Part shown: positions 49,280 through 58,800 of the stretch, one piece after another
Layout of the letters: every line of letters starts with the position of its first letter
Position numbering within the stretch: position 1 is the first letter of the stretch
Origin: Methylobacterium oxalidis
GTDB taxonomy: Bacteria; Pseudomonadota; Alphaproteobacteria; Rhizobiales; Beijerinckiaceae
Assembly: GCF_007992195.1 (NCBI RefSeq)
Contig: NZ_BJZU01000027.1
Span: forward strand, 55,059 to 119,058
Direction of reading: 5' to 3'
Length of the DNA: 64,000 nt
Notes under the pieces: generated by a model
Databases searched by the model: none
Seen by the model: only the letters and a program-made list of their open reading frames with translations
Told to the model about the DNA's origin: nothing
Program-made: the position numbers and the translations under genes

Positions 49280-50614
49280 TCAGCGCCGGGCGAGGCTCGC
49301 CGAGCCGGCTTGCGCGCGGGGTGCCGGCGGCGCCTCCGGCCGGGCCGGGTTCAGCGAGCCGGTGGCGAGCGCCGCGTCGTCGCTCGGCGCCCCGTTCGCC
49401 TTGGCGAGCGCCTCGGGCGTCGCGAAGGCGGTGCCGGCCCGGCCCAGGCGCTCGCCGTGGGCGTACAGGGCCTTCATGTAGCCCTGGTCGAAGGGGGCCG
49501 ACGAGGTCTGCGCGAAGCGGCCGTCGATCTCGGCGACCTGCACGTCGATGCCGTTCGCCTCGGCGAAGCCGCGGGTCAGCGCGAGCGCCGCCCGGGTCTG
49601 GGCCTTGATGGCCGCCGAGAGCGAGCGGCCGAGCACGCTCAGCGTCGTGCGGCTCGCCACCTGGAAGTCCGGCGTCAGCTTGTTGTTGACGACCACGTAG
49701 ACGGCCTTGGCCGGGAACCGCACCGGCGCCGCGCCCGTGATGGCTGCGCCCGGCGCGAGGTAGAACGGGGCTGTGGTGCCGCCGTCGGCGTGCATTTCCT
49801 GGAACGCCTTCCCGTCGGGGGCGACCGCGTCGATCATCACCGGCGGGAAGATGCCGGGCACCGCCGCCGAGGCGAGCACGATGGCGCGGAACAGGTCCAG
49901 CGCCTTCGGGCCGCCCGCGGTGGCGATGGCGCCCATGTCCCACAGGACCGGGCGCTCGGTGTCGACCTCGGTGGTCGCCACGAGGAGCCGCCTGCCCTTG
50001 GCGTGCTCGGCCGCCACCGCCTTGAGGAGCGCGGGCGTCACCGTGCGGTCGATGCGGCGCTTGAGCGGCCACGTGTCCGTCAGGGCCTCGTTGGTGCCGC
50101 CGAACTCGAACACGTCGGCCGCCGTGATGGTGGTGTAGGCCTCCTGCAGGGGCCGGTCGCCGGCCGCGCCCACGAAGGCGAAGGGGGCGATCAGCGCGCC
50201 GGTGCTGACGCCCGTGACCACGCCGAAGGCCGGCCGCCCGCCCGTCGCGGTCCAGCCCGAGAGCAGGCCGGCCGCGAAGGCCCCGTTTTCGCCCCCGCCC
50301 GAGAGGACGAGCCAGGGCTCGCGGGCCTCGGAGGCCCCGTCGACGAGCCTCTGGAAGGCGGCGGCGTCGTCGCCCGCGATCCGCACGGGAACGGACAGCC
50401 CGGCCGGCCGGGCGGCGGCGGCCTCGCCCGCCGTGAAGGAGACCCGCTGGTCGCTGCCCGGCCCGCGCGGCGTCTCGGCGCGTGAATCCGGGCGCGTCTG
50501 GGCGGTGGCCTGGGGCTTCGAGGATTGCGCGGACAGCGCCATCTGGGGGGCGCCCGTGCCGAGCATCGCCAGCGCGGTGCACAGAAGCATGTGCCGCTTG
50601 GTCAGTCCGGACAT
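49280..50614 (-). CDS. Patatin-like phospholipase, secreted, 444 aa
   Basis: [20 protein letters not shown] is a signal peptide or, with C12, a possible lipoprotein signal. The patatin domain has the oxyanion loop [18 protein letters not shown] (residues 104-121), the nucleophile S137 in GVSTG and the dyad Asp in [13 protein letters not shown]. The family hydrolyses acyl chains from phospholipids or other esters by a Ser-Asp dyad. A Pro/Ala-rich tail with [11 protein letters not shown] closes the chain. Residues 30-75 are Ser/Gln/Pro-rich and probably a disordered linker to the envelope. Start ATG 50612-50614. Likely periplasmic or outer-membrane attached. Confidence 0.88.
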   Translation of the reverse strand: MSGLTKRHMLLCTALAMLGTGAPQMALSAQSSKPQATAQTRPDSRAETPRGPGSDQRVSFTAGEAAAARPAGLSVPVRIAGDDAAAFQRLVDGASEAREPWLVLSGGGENGAFAAGLLSGWTATGGRPAFGVVTGVSTGALIAPFAFVGAAGDRPLQEAYTTITAADVFEFGGTNEALTDTWPLKRRIDRTVTPALLKAVAAEHAKGRRLLVATTEVDTERPVLWDMGAIATAGGPKALDLFRAIVLASAAVPGIFPPVMIDAVAPDGKAFQEMHADGGTTAPFYLAPGAAITGAAPVRFPAKAVYVVVNNKLTPDFQVASRTTLSVLGRSLSAAIKAQTRAALALTRGFAEANGIDVQVAEIDGRFAQTSSAPFDQGYMKALYAHGERLGRAGTAFATPEALAKANGAPSDDAALATGSLNPARPEAPPAPRAQAGSASLARR

Positions 50615-51008
50615 CTGCTTGGTCCTCGGATGCGAGCCCTCTCGAGAATCCCGCCGGGCTCTCCCTTCGCCGGCCTCTCGGCCGGCCTCGCCGACGGGTG
50701 CCCGGGATGCCAGGCGGTTCGCGCCGGGCGCACGGGCTTCTCGCGGGGGCCCTGGTGAGACCCGCCTCGATTGCCAGAACGCCCCTCCGCACGGGGCAGT
50801 TCCGGTCCGGAGCTTGACAGTGCGTGCGCTGCAACACCTGCCGCGCCGGCCGAATGCGGCCCGTCCGCCGGAACGCCATCCGGTGCGGCGCGCGCGCGGC
50901 GGCTTTACGCCGGGGCCACGCTTGCACTACGCGGGGGCGAACCGTCCGCGCTCCCGCCGACGCGCACCCGCCGCGACCTGCCGAGGTCCGCAACTGCCGA
51001 GGTCTGTC
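50615..51008. other. Divergent intergenic region, patatin / CoA-ester lyase
   Basis: This 394-bp gap carries TTGACA at 50814-50819, a perfect -35 hexamer on the plus strand, but no recognisable -10 at 16-18 bp. No gene with a ribosome site was seen. Confidence 0.35.
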
Positions 51009-52058
51009 ATGAAACTGCCGCGCCGCTTCTTCCAGCCGCTCGCCACCGGCGCGCCGAACCCCTTCCGCGAGCTGCCGGTCCGGCTCGAGCGGATGATCCA
51101 CTTCGTGCCGCCCCACAACGACAAGGTCCGCGCCCGGGTGCCGGAACTCGCCAGGACGGTCGACGTGGTGCTCGGCAACCTCGAGGACGCGGTTCCGGCC
51201 GACCAGAAGGAGGCTGCCCGCAAGGGCTTCGTGGCGATGGCCCGCGACACCGACTTCGCGGCCTCCGGCACCGGCCTGTGGACCCGCATCAACGCCCTCA
51301 ACTCGCCCTGGATTCTCGACGACCTGTTCGAGATCGTCTCGCAGGTCGGCGACAGGCTCGACGTGGTGATGGTGCCCAAGGTCGAGGGGCCTTGGGACAT
51401 CCACTACATCGACCAGCTGCTCGCCCAGCTCGAGGCGCGCCACGGCGTCGGCAAGCCGATCCTCGTCCACGCCATCCTGGAGACGGCGGAGGGCGTGGCC
51501 AACGTCGAGGCGATCGCCAGCGCCTCGCCCCGCATGCACGGCATGAGCCTCGGCCCGGCCGACCTCGCGGCCTCCCGCGGCATGAAGACGACCCGCGTCG
51601 GCGGCGGCCACCCGGATTACCGCGTCATCGCCGACCCGGCGGGCGACGCGCCGCGCGCCTCCGCGCAGCAGGACCTCTGGCACTACACGATCGCCAAGAT
51701 GGTCGACGCCTGCATGGCCAACGGGATCAAGCCCTTCTACGGCCCCTTCGGCGACTTCTCGGATTCCGCCGCCTGCGAGGCTCAGTTCCGCAACGCCTTC
51801 CTGATGGGCTGCGCCGGCGCCTGGACGCTGCACCCGAGCCAGGTGACGCTCGCCAAGACCGTGTTCGCCCCGGACCCCGCCGAGGTCGCCTTCGCCGTGC
51901 GCATCGTCGAGGCGATGCCCGACGGGACCGGCGCCGTGATGCTCGACGGCAAGATGCAGGACGATGCCACCTGGAAGCAGGCCAAGGTCATCGTCGACCT
52001 CGCGCGTCTCGTGGCCCAGAAGGACCCGGAACTCGCCGCGGCCTACAAGCTTTCCTGA
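51009..52058 (+). CDS. HpcH/HpaI-type CoA-ester lyase, malyl-CoA-lyase-like, 349 aa
   Basis: TIM-barrel of the CitE/HpcH family. [20 protein letters not shown] carries the metal Glu/Asp pair, [20 protein letters not shown] the next strand, [20 protein letters not shown] the substrate Glu, and [20 protein letters not shown] the conserved SLGPADLA loop. [20 protein letters not shown] and WTLHPSQV complete the active site. Members cleave or condense L-malyl-CoA, beta-methylmalyl-CoA or citramalyl-CoA. In methylotrophs malyl-CoA lyase belongs to the serine and ethylmalonyl-CoA cycles, but this sequence differs from the canonical serine-cycle enzyme, so its substrate is uncertain. GAGGT five bases before ATG 51009. 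Confidence 0.85.
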   Translation: MKLPRRFFQPLATGAPNPFRELPVRLERMIHFVPPHNDKVRARVPELARTVDVVLGNLEDAVPADQKEAARKGFVAMARDTDFAASGTGLWTRINALNSPWILDDLFEIVSQVGDRLDVVMVPKVEGPWDIHYIDQLLAQLEARHGVGKPILVHAILETAEGVANVEAIASASPRMHGMSLGPADLAASRGMKTTRVGGGHPDYRVIADPAGDAPRASAQQDLWHYTIAKMVDACMANGIKPFYGPFGDFSDSAACEAQFRNAFLMGCAGAWTLHPSQVTLAKTVFAPDPAEVAFAVRIVEAMPDGTGAVMLDGKMQDDATWKQAKVIVDLARLVAQKDPELAAAYKLS

Positions 52059-52121
52059 TCACCCGCGCAGGCGGGCCGGCCGGCGCTGACAGGCGCCCGG
52101 CCGGAGCCTATCTAGACGACC

Positions 52122-52460
52122 ATGACCGACCCCAGGATGAGAACCGCGAAGTTCGGCCTCGGCGACGTGGTCCGCCACCGGATCTACCCGTTCCGGGGCA
52201 TCGTGTTCGACGTGGACCCGATCTTCGACAACACCGAGGAGTGGTGGCTCGCGATTCCCGAGGAGGTGCGGCCGCGCAAGGACCAGCCCTTCTACCACCT
52301 GCTCGCCGAGAACGCCGAGACCGAGTACGTGGCCTACGTCTCCGAGCAGAATCTCGTGCCCGACACCTCCGGCGAGGCCCTGCGGCACGCGGGCATCGCC
52401 GAGGTCTTCGAGCGGGACGCCACCGGCATCTACCGCATCCGCGACCGCCATCCGAACTGA
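52122..52460 (+). CDS. hspQ: Heat shock protein HspQ (YccV family), 112 aa
   Basis: Small beta-barrel of the YccV/HspQ family: FGLGDVVRHRIYPFRGIVFD, VDPIFDNTEEWWLAIPEEVR, PFYHLLAENAETEYVAYVSE and QNLVPDTSGEALRH. HspQ in enterics is a heat-induced specificity factor for Lon protease and was first described as binding hemimethylated DNA. Length is usual. The start ATG 52122 gives ten residues ahead of the domain; ATG 52137 (MRTAKFGLGD) is an alternative closer to the family start. A strong hairpin follows the gene. Cytoplasmic. Confidence 0.92.
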   Translation: MTDPRMRTAKFGLGDVVRHRIYPFRGIVFDVDPIFDNTEEWWLAIPEEVRPRKDQPFYHLLAENAETEYVAYVSEQNLVPDTSGEALRHAGIAEVFERDATGIYRIRDRHPN

Positions 52461-52515
52461 TCCGGGCCCGCCGCCCGGCGTCGGAGCACGGGCACAGCCT
52501 CCCTCCGGACAGCGA

Positions 52516-52543
52516 GGAGGCCGGGCATCGCTGCCCGGCCTCC
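52516..52543. terminator. Strong 12-bp hairpin, bidirectional terminator candidate
   Basis: GGAGGCCGGGCA-TCGC-TGCCCGGCCTCC lies between the convergent hspQ and ialB-like genes. Perfect stem, tetraloop, weak T content on both sides. Confidence 0.65.
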
Positions 52544-52574
52544 CGCGTCGTCCTGAATGTATCCGGAGCCGCCC

Positions 52575-53345
52575 TTACGGCTTCGGCGCGGCGGTGGCGG
52601 CCGCGCCGCCCTTCTCCGCCTCGAGCTTCTTGCGCATCTCGTCGCTGCGCTTCTCGAGCTCGGACTGGAGCTTCTTCTGCTGCTCCTCCAGCACCTTCGG
52701 GTCCATGGCCGGGCCGTCGAAGGCCTTGCCGAAGCCCGCGAGCGGCACCGCGAAGGTGACCTCGCGCTGGGTCTGGTTCTGGACCGAGACGTTGAGCGTG
52801 GTGCCCTTCTTCATCGCCGCGACGACGCCGGCGTCGAGCTGGGGCGCCTCGGCGAAGCAGCCGTTCGGGAAGCAGACCGCGAAGCGGCCGGCGGTGGGCT
52901 GCTGGCCGTCGACGGTGAAGCGGATGCCGGGCTGCAGCAGCAGGCCGAGCGGCAGCAGGTAGCGCACCACGCGCACCTCCTGCTTCGTCTGGGCGTTCTT
53001 CATCTCGTAGACGGCGACCGCGAGCACGGGCTGGCCCTGGTCGGAGACGAAGTCGCGGGTGGTGTAGCAGACGTCGGTGCCCGAGCCCTGGTCCTTGCCG
53101 CAGACCTTGGTCCAGTCGGCCTGGCTCGGCTCGGACTTGACGTTGATGATCTGCGGGCCGGTCTGCTGCTGCTGCTGCTGGGCGGCGGGGGTCTGCGGGG
53201 CCTGGGCCGGCGCGGCGGGCGCCGGGGCGGCCGGCTTGCCCTTCGGCTGCGCCTGGGCGAGAGCCGGCCCGGCGGCGAGGCCGCCCGCGAGCGCGAGGAA
53301 CGCGACGGCGCGCGTGCGGCGCCCCTGGCTGTTGGCGAAGAACAT
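52575..53345 (-). CDS. Invasion-associated locus B (IalB)-family secreted protein, 256 aa
   Basis: MFFANSQGRRTRAVAFLALA leads into a Sec signal with cleavage after ALAQA near residue 33. A Pro/Ala/Gln linker with a Gln run follows. The IalB domain (about residues 75-225) shows SEPSQADWTKVCGKDQGSGT, DVCYTTRDFVSDQGQPVLAV, RYLLPLGLLLQPGIRFTVDG and FAVCFPNGCFAEAPQLDAGV, with four cysteines as two likely disulfides. The C-terminus is a charged helix (EEQQKKLQSELEKRSDEMRK). In Bartonella IalB aids erythrocyte entry; in free-living Rhizobiales it is a periplasmic protein of unknown role. Start ATG 53343-53345 after AAGGGG. Confidence 0.9.
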   Translation of the reverse strand: MFFANSQGRRTRAVAFLALAGGLAAGPALAQAQPKGKPAAPAPAAPAQAPQTPAAQQQQQQTGPQIINVKSEPSQADWTKVCGKDQGSGTDVCYTTRDFVSDQGQPVLAVAVYEMKNAQTKQEVRVVRYLLPLGLLLQPGIRFTVDGQQPTAGRFAVCFPNGCFAEAPQLDAGVVAAMKKGTTLNVSVQNQTQREVTFAVPLAGFGKAFDGPAMDPKVLEEQQKKLQSELEKRSDEMRKKLEAEKGGAAATAAPKP

Positions 53346-53740
53346 CAGCTCTGACCCCTTGGAGTGCGTCTTGTTGAGACCGGATCGGGACGATCGGGAA
53401 CCGTATCGCGTTCGAGCCGCGCGCCGGAGGCCTCGGCCCGGGAGCGCCGTCGGCCGGCCCGGGCGGCGCCGCGCGGGCGCGGGCACCTCTCGGCTCCGCT
53501 CGAACGACAGGGCGGCCTGCTTTCCTCCGGAATACGGCGAAGACATGACACCGCAGCCGTTCTCGCACCGGTCGGAAGCGCTGCGGCCGCACGGGAGGCG
53601 GTTCGCGGGGAGAGTGGCGGGGGCTCGGCTCGGACCGTATCGCGGCTGCGTGAGAAATTAGGGATCGGTTAACCTTATAGTCCCATCACCGGAAGGTCGC
53701 GGGAGGGCCGGCGACGGTCCTTCGCCGACGGCTTTGGGAA
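53346..53740. other. Divergent intergenic region, ialB / AMP-binding-like gene
   Basis: A 395-bp gap with no supported gene. Near its right end is a promoter-like cluster (53658-53681). The left part holds the GC-rich leader of the ialB gene. Confidence 0.35.
53658..53681 (+). promoter_or_regulatory. CtrA-like half-sites and -10-like TTATAGT
   Basis: TTAG-N7-TTAA (53658-53672) is one base from the CtrA consensus TTAA-N7-TTAA, and TTATAGT follows at 53675-53681. It lies 60 bp upstream of the AMP-binding-like gene. Pattern match only; A/T-rich words stand out in this GC-rich DNA. Confidence 0.38.
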
Positions 53741-55105
53741 GTGGGGCGCGAGGTGTCGGCGCAGGCTGCTGTCTTACCGAGAGCCTCCGATTCGCGGGCC
53801 CTGCCCGGGTGGCCGGCGCGCTCCGATCCGTCCTCCCTGCCCCACGCCTCGCCCGAGGCACCCGGCGCGGCGCCGGCCGAGGTGCCGCTGCGGCGCACCG
53901 GCCTCTGCGCCCTCATGGCGGCCACGGCCCGGCGCCACCCGGCCCGCGTCGCCCTCGTCGACGCGGCGGACAAGGCGGCCTGGAGCGGCCGGCCCGCCAT
54001 GACCTGGACCTACGGCGCGGCGGCCGAGATCGTCGCCCGGCTCGCGGGCGGCCTGCGCGCGTGGCGCCTCGCGCCCGGCAGCCGCATCGGGCTGGCCCTT
54101 CCCGGCAGCACCGAGGGCCTCGTCGCCCACCTCGCCGTGGAGGCGGCGGGCCATATCCCATGCCTCCTGCCCGCGACCTGGGACGAGGACCAGTTCGCCG
54201 CCGGCATCGAGGCGGCGGGCATCAGCGCCGTCCTGACGCAGGCGCGGCTCGGGACCGCGCGCCCGGCCGAGCGCCTCTGCCGGGCGGCCGTGCGCTACTT
54301 CGGCCTGCGCTATCTCGCCGCCTTCGGGCCCGACGTGCCGGACGGGGTGATCAACCTCGACGAGATGGTGCTCGACCGGCGCGGCGGACCCGTCGCCGCC
54401 GAGACCGGGGGCGGCCTTATCAGCTTCGTCGGGGGCGACCCGCACCGTCCCGTCCACCGCCCGGGCGACGCCCTGCTGGCGGCGGTGGCCGTCCACCTCA
54501 TCGCCGCCCGGGTCGAGCCGGGCGAGCGCATCCTCACCCTGGTGGCGCCGGGCGACCTGCGCGGCGTCGTCACCGGCCTCGGGGCGGCGCTCGTCGCCGG
54601 CGCGAGCCTGGAGACCCTGCCGGTCTTCGACGGGGCCGCCCTCGGCGCCGCCCTGCTGCGGCCGGTCCCGACCCACCTCGTGGCGCCGGCCTTCCTGGAG
54701 CCGGCGCTGGCCCGCGCCGCCCTGCCCGACACGCTGCGCACCATCGGCTTCGCCCACCGCGCCCCGGCCCGGCTCACCGGCCGGAGCCTCCGGACCGCCT
54801 TCGCGGGGGGGCGTGCCGCCGTCGTCGACGTCGTGGCGCTCGACGAGGACCTCGTCCTCTCCGGCACGCGCGGCCGCGACGACCTCGCCTTCGGCCTCGC
54901 CGAGCCGGAGCGCTTCGGCCTGCCGGCGAGCCTCCTCTCCCTGCGCCGGGACGAGGACGGGCGCATCGCCTGCCGCGGGCAGGCCGCCAAGGCGGCGCCC
55001 TATCGCCGCGGCGAGGCGGGGCCCGACGACGGCACAGCCTGGCGCCCGACACGCTACCGCCCCACCCTGTTTGCCGGCACCGCGACCGGGCTGACCGAGG
55101 CGTGA
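53741..55105 (+). CDS. AMP-binding (ANL) superfamily-like protein lacking the P-loop, 454 aa
   Basis: Residues 55-200 resemble the start of acyl-CoA synthetases: ALMAATARRHPARVALVDAA, TWTYGAAAEIVARLAGGLRA, RIGLALPGSTEGLVAHLAVE. Where the SGTTGxPKG P-loop should appear the sequence is SFVGGDPHRPVHR. Later PTHLVAPAFLEPALARAALP and GLPASLLSLRRDEDGRIACR keep the outline of the fold, but no catalytic lysine domain is evident at the C-terminus. It is probably a non-catalytic or strongly diverged relative. GTG 53741 is the first start of the frame; a GTG four codons on is possible. Confidence 0.75.
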   Translation: MGREVSAQAAVLPRASDSRALPGWPARSDPSSLPHASPEAPGAAPAEVPLRRTGLCALMAATARRHPARVALVDAADKAAWSGRPAMTWTYGAAAEIVARLAGGLRAWRLAPGSRIGLALPGSTEGLVAHLAVEAAGHIPCLLPATWDEDQFAAGIEAAGISAVLTQARLGTARPAERLCRAAVRYFGLRYLAAFGPDVPDGVINLDEMVLDRRGGPVAAETGGGLISFVGGDPHRPVHRPGDALLAAVAVHLIAARVEPGERILTLVAPGDLRGVVTGLGAALVAGASLETLPVFDGAALGAALLRPVPTHLVAPAFLEPALARAALPDTLRTIGFAHRAPARLTGRSLRTAFAGGRAAVVDVVALDEDLVLSGTRGRDDLAFGLAEPERFGLPASLLSLRRDEDGRIACRGQAAKAAPYRRGEAGPDDGTAWRPTRYRPTLFAGTATGLTEA

Positions 55106-55451
55106 CGCCAGGCGCCCTGCCGCCGCCCGACGAGGAGACTCCTCCCCGACGTTGCGCCGCCATGCCGGGCGCGGCTCTCCGAATCGGATCCTGCGGGCGC
55201 CCGCCGATGCGAAGGGAAACGCGGGAACAGCCTTAATATCGTTCCACTGCAGAGCTTTGAACGGGTTCGTTCAGGCAACACGTGATGTTCTGCGCCGCCA
55301 TCGCGCGCCGGAGTCAAGGTCCGGTTCATCTCTCGCTCATGCGGGCACTGCATTTTCGCACTGCAATCTCGCCGGCGAACCAATCCCTGCCCTGCGGGTT
55401 GTTGCTAGGGTCCCTTCCCAAGGGACGCGCGATGGGATAACGCTGAAGCTT
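55106..55451. other. Intergenic region upstream of the receiver-like gene
   Basis: A 346-bp gap, less GC-rich than its surroundings in its middle part (about 55225-55300). It holds no convincing gene. The A/T-rich words near 55235 (TTAATATCGTTCC) and 55430 suggest promoter function for the receiver-like gene. Confidence 0.35.
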
Positions 55452-55796
55452 ATGGGTGCGCTGCAACAAGTCCTTGTTGTCGACGACGGCCACCGCGCCG
55501 TCGATCATTCGCTCGCCGCCGAGCTCGCCGAACTCGGTTACGCCAGCGTCACGGCCTCGCTCGAGGCGGCCGAGGACGTGCTCGCGGTGATCGCCCGCCC
55601 CGCCGCCATCCTGCTCCAGGCCTCGGCCCGCGGCGGCTCCGCCTTCGCCGAGCGCGCCGACGCGCTGCGCGCCCAGATGCGCGACGCCGGCATCCCCGTC
55701 ATCATCGTGGACGAGGAGACCGGCCGCCGCACCGGCGCGCCGATCGATCTCAAGAGCCGCATCGGCCCCTACGTCCTCAACGAGCCGGAGCTCTGA
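55452..55796 (+). CDS. Receiver-like (CheY-fold) protein without phospho-acceptor Asp, 114 aa
   Basis: The chain begins QQVLVVDDGHRAVDHSLAAE like a response regulator, with the acidic pair DD at 10-11. It continues ELGYASVTASLEAAEDVLAV and AGIPVIIVDEETGRR in correct beta-alpha order. At the end of strand 3, where LxDxxMP with the phospho-acceptor is expected, it has ILLQASARGGSAF, so the Asp is missing. The conserved Lys may be present in IDLKSRIG. It is therefore probably a pseudo-receiver acting by protein contact. Start ATG 55452. Followed by a hairpin before the convergent mfd gene. Confidence 0.72.
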   Translation: MGALQQVLVVDDGHRAVDHSLAAELAELGYASVTASLEAAEDVLAVIARPAAILLQASARGGSAFAERADALRAQMRDAGIPVIIVDEETGRRTGAPIDLKSRIGPYVLNEPEL

Positions 55797-55805
55797 AGGC
55801 GTTTC

Positions 55806-55838
55806 GCGAGGATCCGGTCCCAAGCTCCTCGCCTCTTT
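55806..55838. terminator. Hairpin terminator between receiver-like gene and mfd
   Basis: GCGAGGA (55806-55812) pairs with TCCTCGC (55826-55832), followed by CTCTTTA. Position between convergent stops fits termination of the plus-strand gene. Confidence 0.5.
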
Positions 55839-55882
55839 AGGAAAACCCGGATTCCCGCGCGCCCGCGCCCGGGCGGCGGCCC

Positions 55883-58800
55883 TCAGGCCGCCTTCGTCTT
55901 CCCCTCCCGCTTGCCCTCGCCCTTCCCTTCGCTCTTCCCCTGGCCCTTGCCGCCGCGGCCCGCGATCTTGGCGAGGCTGCGCAGGATCTGCGTCGTCACC
56001 TTCAGCCGCTCGGGCACCGTGTCGAGCTCGCGGATGAAGACGATGCTCATGTCGGGCCGCACCTTGGCGAAGGAGCCCTGCTCGGCGACGAGGGCCACGA
56101 GCCCCGGCGGGTTGGCGAAGGCGCGGTCGCGGAAGTGGATCACCACGCCCTTCGGGCCGGCCTCGACCTTCTCGACGTTGGTCTCGCGGCACAGGATCTT
56201 GATCGTCACGATCTTGAGGAGCTGCTCCACCTCCGGCGGCAGGGGGCCGAAGCGGTCGATCAGCTCCGCCCCGAAGCTCTCCATCTCGGCGTCGTTCTCG
56301 AGTGTCGAGAGGCGCCGGTAGAGGCCGAGGCGAACCGTGAGGTCCTCGACGTAGTCCTCGGGGATGGTGACGGGGGCGCCGAGCGCGATGGTGGGCGACC
56401 ACGCCTCCTCGACGGGCTCCGAGATGCCGGCCTTGAGCGCGGTGACCGCGTCCTCCAGCATCTGCTGGTAGAGCTCGTAGCCCACCTCCTTGATGTGGCC
56501 GGACTGCTCGTCGCCGAGCAGGTTGCCGGCGCCGCGGATGTCGAGGTCGTGGCTCGCGAGCTGGAAGCCCGCGCCCAGCGTGTCGAGGCTCTGGAGCACC
56601 TGCAGGCGCTTCTCTGCCTGGACCGTGAGCTGCCGGTTCGCCGGCGTCGTGAAGAGCGCGTAGGCCCGCGCCTTCGAGCGCCCGACGCGGCCCCTGAGCT
56701 GGTAGAGCTGGGCGAGGCCGAACATGTCGGCCCGGTGCACGATGAGCGTGTTGGCGGTGGGGATGTCGAGGCCCGATTCCACGATCGTGGTCGAGAGCAG
56801 CACGTCGAACTTGCCCTCGTAGAAGGCCGTCATCACGTCCTCGAGCTGGCCCGCCGCCATCTGCCCGTGGGCGACCGCGACCTTGATCTCGGGCATCTCG
56901 GCGTCGAGGAAGCGCTTCACCTCGGCGAGGTCCTCGATGCGCGGCACCACGTAGAAGGCTTGGCCTCCCCGGTAGCGCTCGCGCAGCAGCGCCTCGCGGA
57001 TCAGCAGCGGGTCGAAGGGCGTCACGAACGTGCGCACCGCGAGGCGGTCGACCGGGGGCGTCGCGATGATCGAGAGCTCGCGCACGCCCGTCATGGCGAG
57101 CTGGAGGGTGCGCGGGATCGGGGTCGCGGAGAGCGTCAGCACGTGGATGTCGCTCTTCAGCGCCTTCAGCCGCTCCTTGTGCGAGACGCCGAAATGCTGC
57201 TCCTCGTCCACGATGATGAGGCCGAGATCCTTGAAGGTGATGGCCTTGGCGAGCAGGGCATGAGTGCCGACCACGATGTCGAGGGTGCCGTTGGCGAGCC
57301 CTTCCCGCACCTTCTTCATCTCGCCGCTCGGCACGAAGCGGGAGGCCTGGGCGACCTGGACGGGCAGTCCCTTGAAGCGCTCGGCGAAGGTCCGGTAGTG
57401 CTGGCGGGCGAGCAGGGTCGTCGGCACCACCACCGCCACCTGGCGCCCCGAGATCGCCGCCGCGAAGGCGGCGCGCAGCGCCACCTCGGTCTTGCCGAAG
57501 CCGACGTCGCCGCAGACGAGGCGGTCCATCGGCCGGCCCGCGTTGAGGTCGGAGAGGACCGCGTCGATGGCGTTGTCCTGGTCCTCCGTCTCCTCGAAGG
57601 GGAAGCGGGCGGCGAACTCCCCGTAGAGCCCCTCCGGCGGCGCGAGCCGGGGCGCGGGCTTCACGAAGCGCTCGGCCGCGATCTTGATGAGCTCGCCCGC
57701 CATCTCGAGGATGCGGCGCTTCATCTTGGCCTTGCGGGCCTGCCAGGCGCCGCCGCCGAGCCGGTCGAGCGGCACCTCGGCGTCCTCGGAGCCGTAGCGG
57801 GTCAGGAGCTCGATGTTCTCCACCGGCAGCAGCAGGAGGCCGCCGGTGTACTGCAGCTCCAGGCAGTCGTGGGGCGCGCCCGCCGCCGTGATGGTCTTGA
57901 GGCCGACGAACCGGCCGATGCCGTGGTCGGCGTGGACCACGAGGTCGCCGGGCTGGAGCGCCTGCACCTCGAGGATCACGTCCTGGGGGCGCTTGGCCTT
58001 GCGCTTCGGGCGCACCAGCCGGTCGCCGAGGATGTCGCCCTCGGCCACCACGGCGAGCTGGCCCGCCGTGAAGCCGGCCTCCAGGCCCCAGACCGCGACC
58101 GCGACGTCGGTGCCCCGCTTCAGCGCGTAGACGTCGGACAGGCGGGTGATCGCGACGGGCTTCCTCAGGCCGTGGTCGGTCAGCACGCCGCAGAGCCGGT
58201 CGCGCGAGCCGTCGGACCAGGATCCGAGGATCACGTGATGACCGGATCCCTGCAGGTCGCGCACGTGCGCCACGGCCGCGTCGAACACGCTCGCCGATTC
58301 CTCGGCCCGCTCGGGCGCGAAGTTGCGCCCCGGACCGCCCTCGCAGTCGATGACGGCGCGGGCCTCGCTCTCGGGCACGGCGAAGGGCGTGAGCCGGGCG
58401 ACGCTCGCCTGCGCCACGCGCTCCTTCCACTCGTTCGGGGTGAGGTAGAGGGCGCGCGGCGGCAGCGGCTTGTAGGGGGCGACGCCCGCCTGCGGCGTCT
58501 TCAGGGCGGCCTCGCGGGCCTGGAAATAGTCCTGGACGAGGGCGAGGCGCTCGGCCACCGCCTCCTCGACCTGCGCGTCGAACACCATCGGCACGCCCCC
58601 GACATAGTCGAACAGGGTGTCGAGACGGTCGTAGAAGAGCGGCATCCAGTGCTCGAGCCCGGCGTAGCGGCGGCCCTCGCTCACGGTCTCGTAGAGGCGG
58701 TCGTCCCGGGTCGCGGCGCCGAAATTCTGGATGTAACCCTGGCGGAAGCGCCGGATCGTCTCGGTGGTGAGCTGCACCTCGCTCATCGGCACGAGGTCGA

